Assembly (NCBI GenBank): GCA_963573305.1
Contig: OY754332.1
Location: 138,997,977 to 139,061,976, forward strand
Direction: 5' to 3'
DNA length: 64,000 nucleotides
DNA from: Pyrrhosoma nymphula
Lineage: Eukaryota > Arthropoda > Insecta > Odonata > Coenagrionidae
Shown here: one piece after another, positions 56,791-64,000 of the stretch
Position numbering within the stretch: position 1 is the first letter of the stretch
How the letters are laid out: the number at the start of each line of letters is the position of its first letter
Notes under the pieces: generated by a model
Told to the model about the DNA's origin: nothing
Databases searched by the model: none
Seen by the model: only the letters and a program-made list of their open reading frames with translations
Translations under genes and position numbers: made by a program

Positions 56791-58701
56791 TTTGGCCCAG
56801 ATTCATATCCGCAGTCATCAGGTGCACTTAGAAACAATGTTAAAATTTGGACGATATCGTATTCATTGGGATTATGTCAAGAATGTCTCAAGACTGACAA
56901 TTACACCCAGCAATCAGATTGAGTAAGAGAACCTTTACATTCAAAGTGCCTTATCAGTCAGTCGGAGGTCCAAATTTGAGAAACTCGTGTGGTCATTTTG
57001 AATTAAGTGCACAATAGGAATACGATTTTTCAGTAAGGTGTTCCATATTTTCATGGGTAATACACAAAAACCTCTGCTCTCTACACTGGGTTCAAATGTA
57101 TACAGGGTAAACCTACTTTCAACAAAGCGGAAATATTAGTTACCAAGATTTTGACAAAGCTAATTTCGCCAGAAGCTTGCATTTCAATAACTGTTAAATA
57201 TCTGAAGAAATCAATGTGTACAAATCAATTCAGTTATCAAAAACCTGAACTGTACAATAGCATACCGGGATGGCAGAAATGAAACGATTTCTTAAACCTT
57301 GCTGTTTAGTAAAAAAGGAACAAAATCCTTTTTGAATTAAGACACTGTAAAATAAAAGTAATTGTACGTACCCGCTTAGTAATTTAATACCCAGCAGAGC
57401 TCATTAATAAGGAAGGGTCAATGCAACATATAACTATGGAATAAATTATTCTTCACATCATTTAGTTTAGTTTTATCAATCAAAATTCTCTCTCTTCTCT
57501 CGCGAGTGGGCTAGAGAAAATGAAATTAGCAGACAATATTAAGGGGGCAAGAGGATTATTTCCAACTCCGAGTAAATAAACCAGGGGTTTCTCGCATTCT
57601 ATTTTTAATGTTCTTCTTCGTGATGACTTACGAGACTTTTAACTCACTGGAAAATGCCCTATCGGTTTATTAAGTCGATCTCAGTCTCAGTCAAGATCGA
57701 TCTTTCGTATCCATAGTCGTTTCTCAAGTCAATCTCAGTCTTGAGATCGACTTGAGAAACGATTATGAATACGAAATTTTAGAGAATGCTCATCTCAGTC
57801 TTGAGTTCAGACTAAGTGGAGATCACTCCGTTAACATGCAATTCACTTTCGTACTCTCCCACTTTCTATCTCCTATTACCTCCCCTTTGCACGGCTGCTG
57901 TCCTGACACCTCTTGCCGCTCGCCCCTTCGGCAGTTTTTAGGGTAGCATGTAAACGTAAAACTTAAAAAGCAGTTGGGAAACGAGAAACCCTCTCACCAT
58001 TGTTTAGTTGTAGTAGAACACCACCCGTATTTAGACACAAGTTATGATCCATGGTCATTAGGGTGTAGTGAATTTCGCGATAATTTTTTTTCGGAACGGC
58101 GCCCAATGGGAAAAAGTGCCTTTTGAGGCCCAGATTACGGAAATAAAAAAAATTTCCGATTAAAAATATTTTACCGGGGCGCCAGGGCCTGAAAGTTTAA
58201 GTGCAGGAAATGAGTATTGTTTTGCGGGTTGCCTACCTAATTCGTACCCTATTCATTCCGTACCTTATTCGTAATATACCCTTCCAGGCCTCTCTCGGAG
58301 CTCTCGTGGCGCCAATGTGGATGGAGATGAGCCTGAAGGCAAGTCTATTGCAAACCTTAGTTATGTCAATAAATATAGGCTGAAAACAACAAAAAATATC
58401 AAGTTTTCTCGTTTTTTGGTATTTTTGTGCAGCTCTTGGTTCGTTTCCAGAACTTTCCCTTCGAAAATTATCCAGGTGTCACCACGAGGAGGTGACTGCA
58501 CCGCGACCCTCGCCCTTGCCAACCCTCCCGCACTTGTTTGTACTTTATGGGGGTTTCAATGGGCACGCTCTCACGTTTTCACCGATGCAAACGGAGAGTT
58601 GTAGTCTTTCTTGGTGTTGAACTTTGGCATGGCCGCTTGTGACATCAGCTTCATTCTAATGCGCTGATCTCGTTGCGCAAAAACCAACCCATAGGGCCCA
58701 T
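56791..58701. other. Unassigned stretch with hairpin
   Basis: At about 57706-57772 an inverted repeat (gtatccatagtcgtttctca with its near complement) forms a strong hairpin within a region of repeated ctcagtct-type motifs (57680-57830), possibly a fold-back element. Nothing else recognised. 58575-58692 (minus) keeps a coding-like frame without known homology. Confidence 0.4.
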
Positions 58702-59020
58702 TAGGGTGGTCCATATCCGCAAAGTGGGTAAAAATGTGAGGGGCGGACTCGTCAAAAGTTTCGTTTCCACATACAGATCTTAAATCCAAAACCGGAAGTC
58801 CGTGCGGTAATTTATAGTGGTCGCTAAGGGCGCGGGAAGTTTTGAAATACTGATTTTTCCCAAAAGGGCTCATTTTTCATTTTCCGAGCTCTAAAATTGA
58901 CCGTAAAAAAAATTTATTCAACAAAAGTGACATCGTTTGATGTCAGCTGTCTCCCTGAACCATTCTGGAACACGCAGTCGGACGTTTGGAACGCGCGGTT
59001 GCCTACCTCCCAGGAGAAAA
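58702..59020. repeat. Left terminal inverted repeat
   Basis: About 319 bases, from TAGGGTGG to tcccaggaga. The region nearest the gene contains gacatcgtttgatgtcagct, itself partly palindromic. An outward-facing frame (minus, ATG at 58871-58873) reads the whole outer part of the repeat. Confidence 0.9.
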
Positions 59021-59277
59021 TACGTTGTAGGCCAAACTACTGCTACCAGTGTGGTGGTTTGTGTTACAATGTAACACTGTTACATGTATTCGGAGAGCTA
59101 GCGAGTAGGTCTTCTACGCTCCCGCGTTTGCTCGCAGTCGCACTTGCCCGAACCTGCCGCTGGGTCCCTTTTCGGAGGAGCTGTGAGATTTCGTGATTTG
59201 TGATTTACGCGCACTTGTCGGGACTTGTTAGTGTTTTTCGTATGGTGTGAGGTGTGTGTGTGGTGTGGTGTTTCGTC

Positions 59278-61773
59278 ATGACTGCGGCATCAACACGCAC
59301 GAAGACGGAAATTTGGCTCATCGGGCAGCCACTACCAGCTCTGATATGCAGCAAGTTGCCCACAACTGGGCAGATTTTACGACGCTTTTTTTTCACCATA
59401 CTGAACACAGTGGACGGAAGACTCTGCGAGACTGTGCGCGTCTGACAATCGAAGAAGCCTTGCCGTTTTGGGAAAAATGTGGCGTCCCCGTCCAACAGGT
59501 GAAGGATGCCACTGATACTTTACTCACTCTTCACACTGGATGGCTGAAACTGAAAAAAAACAAGGATCGAAGAGGGGATTCTTGCGAACAGGTGAGAAAG
59601 CAATTTATGGCAAACCTCGAGAATACATATGATCTTGCTCATGTCAATGCGGTCGAAATTATGACTTATAAAATTAACAAATGTAGAAATGAGAAAGAGA
59701 AGACTGCCATGATCGAAGACTTACAATTTTATAAATTGCAAATGGAGACTAGAGTAGGGTGTATGCTAGCCAAAGACATGTGCGTAGTGAAGAAATGTGA
59801 AAAACTGCAGAGGATTGAAAAAGGAAAACAAGAACTAAAGAGAAGATACGAATACGAACAAACAAGTACTTCGGCGGCATTTCAGACGGTTGGCTGGGAT
59901 AAAGTGAAAACAGAAGATTGTAGTGATGATGAAGAGGGCTTGAATCGAGATGAAGACGAATTTAATATGGAGAAACATCAGAATAGAAAGAAAAAAACTG
60001 ACGTTCTGACGCCTGATCTCTTGTCTTCCATTGACCGAAATTGTCTGACTGATCGGCAAGCCAAACGTACCATTGAGGAAACAGCCAAGGCTTTGGGTCA
60101 CGATCCGTCAAATTTGAATCTCTCCCGGAGCACACTCCATCGGAAGCGGCAGGATCATTGGATGGAAGTACAGACAAACTTTATTGATTTCTTTCGTCCG
60201 AAAGGGCCGATTGTCGTTCACTGGGACTCAAAAATCATGCAAAGCGAGGAGAAAGGTTAGTATTTTTTTACAAGTGTCTATTGGGTTCCAACATTACGTT
60301 TATGAACCCTGACTATTTTATTCGCAGGGAAGAAAGTTGACCGCTTGCCAGTTGTGGTGAAGGACTTGGAGACTGGGGAGGAGCAACTACTGGGTGTAGC
60401 AGCCCTCAAAGATGGAACAGGGAGAGCCCAGACAGATGCTGTTGAAAATCTTGCACGAATAAGGGGAGTTAAAGAAGAAATCTGTGGCATGGCGTTTGAC
60501 ACCACTTCGTCAAATACTGGTCCAAATATCGGCGCTTGCGTGTTACTGGAGGCAGAATTGGAAAGAACGCTCCTTCGCCTCGCCTGCTGTCACCACGTGC
60601 TGGAGCTACCAGTCAAAGGAGGTTTCGAAGCCATTATGCCGCCTTCAACCTCTCCTACTGTTCCACTTTTTGAGAAATTTGCAAAGTTTTGGGAAAATGT
60701 GGACCAAGGTTATGAAAATTTTAACATACATTTACTCCCATGCTTCTTTGCCGTGAAATCATATCATGTCTTCATGAACTTTTTACAGGAAATTATGTGA
60801 CAGCCGTTACGCTGCAGGTTATTCGACGCAACAGAGACGCAGATAAAATTATCATGTTCTGCAATGATCAGCTAAAACAGGTAGGCTACTGACTTTTCAG
60901 ACTATCATACTAACCCATCAATAATGAGTTGAGAATTAGTTTTCTATACCTACCCGCAGGAAAAGAAGCCCCGTGATGACTACGAGCACCTCCTGATCTA
61001 CACAGTGACTTTTCTGGGCGGCGTTCCTCACGGCGGTGTACGTTTTTACGCTCTCCCACCTTGCAACAAGACCCGGTTTATGGGTTATGGTATTCACTGC
61101 CTCCTCATTGCTATGTTCAGCAGACAGTTTGAGCTCTCTTTTGATGAAAGAGCGGCAGTCATTGAGGTTTCCTTGTTTATTGCAATGGCGTACATCAAAC
61201 CTTGGATGTTGGCCAACGTGGCTGCAGCAGCCCCTCGTATTGATTTGGAGCTATTGAAAATATTCCAGCATGAAATCAACCGCCACAAGAAGACTGATGC
61301 TAGGGGAAAACTGTGGAAGACCGCGGGCTCCAAATTCTTGGGACACCTGTGGTATCTGTCTCCCGAGCTTGTGTGCCTTGCTCTGTTTGATCCTTATGTG
61401 ACTTTGGAGGAAAAGAAGGCTGTAGTTGATGCTATCAAATCAAACCCCGTCGATGATCCGAATGTGTACAAAGCCTATTCCATTCAAGGATTGCAGCTGT
61501 CTGATTTTGCCAACCAGGGTTCACTGCGTTTTTTTTCAAAACTCAGAGTAGAGCCCCAATTTCTCGAAATAGAACCTCAAGAATGGGAGAGCAATCCTGG
61601 ATTTTTGAAACTGAAGCTCTATGTAAGTAATATTCCATCCACAAATGATGCTGCCGAAAGAGGCTTCGCTTTAGCCAAAGATTTTAATAAGGTACTAACA
61701 AAGGATGAAGAGAAAAAAACAGGGTTTGTATGTTGTCGTTGCTAACGATAGGAAAGCAGTGAAACAAGAATAA
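59278..61773 (+). CDS. hAT-like transposase, four exons, two homopolymer frameshifts
   Basis: Probable start ATG at 59278 (MTAASTRTKTEIWLIGQPLP). Exons: 59278-60255, 60328-60708, 60789-60880, 60960-61773, all with GT-AG introns of 72-80 bases. N-terminal helical region; VVHWDSKIM with the first likely catalytic Asp; RLPVVVKDLETGEEQLLGVA; MAFDTTSSNTGPNIGACVLL with the second Asp; LRLACCHHVLELPV, a C-x-H block like that of hAT proteins; C-terminal LWYLSPELVCLALFD and STNDAAERGFALAKD, equivalent to the hAT ER-FS motif. The frame is broken at a T8 run (59386-59393) and an A7 run (61713-61719), after which it reads to TAA at 61771-61773. An AATAAA overlaps the end. I know this protein family from other invertebrates but not a formal name. 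Confidence 0.8.
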
Positions 61774-61864
61774 TAAAACCTATTCTTTTGTTTGTAAATT
61801 TGTCTTTCATTCCTAAATCCCCAGATAATATGCAATTAACACTCAAAAATACGAAAAAGGTACT

Positions 61865-62183
61865 ATTCTCCTGGGAAGTAGGCAAGCGCGCGTTCCTAAC
61901 GTCTGACTGCGTGTTCCAGAATGGTTCAGGGAGACAGCTGACATCAAACGATGTCACTTTTGTTGAATAAATTTTTTTTTACGGTCAATTTTAGAGCTCG
62001 GAAAATGAAAAATGAGCCATTTTGGGAAAAATCAGTATTTCCAAACTTCCCGCGCCCTGAGCGACCGCTATAAATTACCGCACGGACTTCCGGTTTTGGA
62101 TTTAAGATCTGTATGTGGAAACGAAACTTTTGACGAGTCCGCCCCTCACATTTTTACCCACTTTGCGGATATGGACCACCCTA
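61865..62183. repeat. Right terminal inverted repeat
   Basis: Complement of the left repeat with a handful of substitutions over the outer 170 bases. The mirrored outward frame (plus, from 62012) is also open. Confidence 0.9.
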
Positions 62184-62192
62184 AGGGCCCAT

Positions 62193-62599
62193 GCTGTGTT
62201 CATATCCGGCACCATGCGCTCAACACTTTGCGCGTGGCATGGGTATGGTGGCACTTCTTAAGATTTCCGGCCCATCAGGTGCGTCGAACTTAGCTTGAAG
62301 ATCAGCATCGGAGTACCGCGGCAGTACAGGCGGATCGACTATTTTTCTCACTTATTTTAGTCTACCTAGCACTCATAGCTTTTGGCTTTGAAATTGATCT
62401 ATGGAACGTAAAAGCTCCGAACGGCAGCTTAAGAATGAGAAGTTGCTTTCTTTTTTCTCGAGGAAAGAATGAGCTCTAAAGCTTGCTTTGGTGCAGGCCG
62501 CCGAGTGCCCGTCACCATGCTTAGAACGATATTTTCAGGGTGAGTGAAGAATCCATTTGTTTGAATGGTCTTGTCAACTTCATCCCTGTAGTTCTTTGG
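62193..62599. other. Unassigned stretch
   Basis: Between the transposon and the next transposase remnant; no recognised feature. It may contain the 3' part of the remnant's element. Confidence 0.35.
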
Positions 62600-64000
62600 A
62601 AGTTAACTGGAAAGCAAGATTCCATTGAAGAGATGACGGCTTACACCGGATGGCAAACCACTGAAGCATATACACGCGAAGCACAAAATTTGTTAGGATA
62701 TTGAGGTTGCTGTTAAGTTTCTTCATAGCAAGTACGTCCTCATGATGCGGTTCGATGTTGCGACCCACCGAGAGTGATTCAAATCCCCTGGATATCTCGC
62801 CGCTAGGTCTGCAGGGCAACTACCATTGCTGACCATCCTTGCAAGTTCGAACATGTACTGTTGGTCGTTGCACAGGTTACTTCCATCCACCTCTGGGATA
62901 TTGGTCTTGATAGCTTTGATACGCACAACTGGCATTTCCTCACGCTTACCGATGAGTTTCCCAATATCACCGGACAACTGTTTAGGAGTTATTGTTCGGC
63001 CGTCGACAGAAGAGAACATGTGACAGAGAGGCAGCTCGTTTTGGTGCAGCAAGCAGATCAACCACTGAAGCTCTTCCCCAGGTTCCCTATGAGCGTTATG
63101 ATTCCTCCCTTCCAGTCGGTGTTTGTGCCGGTTCCATCGGCTCCGATCGCTTCCAAATCGTCTGCTCCCACTGATTTCAGGTAGGATAGGATGGAGGTGG
63201 AGATAGATTCAGCTGAGCCTCTGGTGGGTGTTAAATGCTTGCCACTGGGCTTGTCATCAATCTTTATATGCTCCTCTTTGACAGTAACATTGCAGCGTTT
63301 CCCCCAACGGCTTCTAATGAAATTGTGTCGCACCTATTCCCGTCGAAATAGATCGCTTTTGGTGGGTTAGTTTTCTGAGCAGTTGACTCCATATTCTGAA
63401 CAGCTTTCACAAGACATGCATACCCTCTCTCAACGAATTTTACTGCAATCTACGACGTTTTAAGTCCCAACGAGGCCCCTGTCCTCCCACGCTGCAGTGA
63501 TGAGAGCAGCTGCTGCAGCAGTTGAGATCCCGTAAGATTCGCTACAGCTGACACATCGGGGAGTTTTGATCATGTTTGGGAAATTTCCTTCGTCTCGTAC
63601 ATAGTTTTTGTACATGGCTTTCATTCATCGTTGTCGTTCCTATCGAAGGATTTCTCATTTTTTTCTTCCTCATCAATGGAGATCTCTTGTTTTACTTCCA
63701 GAACAGGGACCTGGTGGCGCTGGAGCCGTTTCTCGACTTTCTCTTTTCTTCTGGTAAATATTCTGAAGTCTTTTATGTTTCCTTGCAGTCAAATCCTCCA
63801 ATTATCATTAGTCGTGCATGCCTTTGGTCTTCTATAAATTATTTCGCTTTTTCTGGTACTTTTTTGTCACGCGGACAGGAGCATGCATTAGGAGGCTTAC
63901 ATTTGCACGCAGTGATGTCAAAGAGCTTTTCTTTTGTAGCTCCAACGAATGTCCTTTTCTGGCACATAAGGAGCTTTACCACTATTTTTCTCCATTCTCT
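62600..64000 (-). pseudogene. Second transposase-like gene, broken, runs off the window
   Basis: Minus strand, N-terminal part first: GATKEKLFDITACKCKPPNA then CSCP, a cysteine-rich segment (63935-63880), then VPEKA and IEDQRHARLMIIGGFDCKE. Further on: PPKAIYFDGNRCDTISLE, ADDLEAIGADGTGTNTDWKG, GLICLLHQNELPLCHMFSSV, then VDGRTITPKQLSGDIGKLIG and LNHSRWVATSNRIMRTYL. The D-G-T-x-TNT and C-x2-H blocks parallel those of the 59278-61773 protein (FDTTSSNTG, then C-x-H). At least three frame changes and several stops. I know it as a widespread insect and cnidarian transposase-like family without a firm name. Terminal repeats are not in view. Confidence 0.65.

Larger units (their letters stand above)
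58702..62183 (+). mobile_element. hAT-like transposon with 319-base TIRs and 9-base TSD
   Basis: Direct repeats AGGGCCCAT at 58693-58701 and 62184-62192 flank termini TAGGGTGGTCCATATCCGCA. Terminal inverted repeats run 58702 to about 59020 and about 61865 to 62183, with few differences. A spliced transposase gene fills the interior. The TAGGG start fits hAT (YARNG), while a 9-base duplication and long repeats recall Mutator-like elements; the protein favours a distant hAT relative. The high TIR identity indicates recent mobility. Confidence 0.88.

Noticed and set aside
1..64000. CRISPR arrays, bacterial operons or integrated prokaryotic DNA
   Set aside because: No regularly spaced repeats, ribosome-binding sites or bacterial-type coding density; all genes found are intron-bearing or retroelement-type.

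Overview
The window is a piece of insect nuclear genome: AT-rich, intron-bearing and crowded with transposable elements. I did not assign a species. The one confident host gene is a troponin C gene on the minus strand (coding sequence 4276 to 18822). It has six coding exons that splice in phase to a 151-residue protein. Only the fourth EF-hand keeps a full set of calcium ligands, which resembles the insect F1 (stretch-activation type) flight-muscle isoform. Its first intron falls right after the start codon, and a TATA box lies about 95 bases upstream in a GC-rich island.

Layout. 1-3560: remnants of two Penelope-like elements, a Ty3/gypsy polymerase and a Tx1-like LINE carrying a TTAA-flanked MITE. 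4276-18926: troponin C, its introns holding tRNA-like SINEs, MITEs, a near-perfect hairpin and a palindromic element with a hammerhead-ribozyme-like motif. 19000-29000: mostly unassigned, with SINEs and LINE tails. 29306-31205: a LINE interrupted by an AT-rich insert that itself carries a 5S-like SINE. 31685-34607: a Penelope-like element with two head-to-head copies. 35050-35720: a piggyBac transposase remnant. 36639-45978: a three-level nest, in which a DNA transposon with very long terminal inverted repeats contains a 5'-truncated LINE, which contains a nearly intact hAT transposon. 46000-58700: MITEs, SINEs, LINE tails and unassigned AT-rich DNA. 58702-62183: a well-preserved transposon with about 319-base inverted repeats, a 9-base target duplication and a multi-exon hAT-like transposase. 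62600-64000: a broken second transposase-like gene running off the window.

The most unusual material is of two kinds. First, there are two cut-and-paste transposon families whose proteins I recognise only as widespread invertebrate transposase-like families: one with 178-base tandem units inside its inverted repeats, one with 319-base repeats. Second, there is a scattered set of hammerhead-ribozyme-like motifs with self-complementary stem III sequences, in a Penelope-like element and in palindromic insertions flanked by 13-14-base direct repeats.
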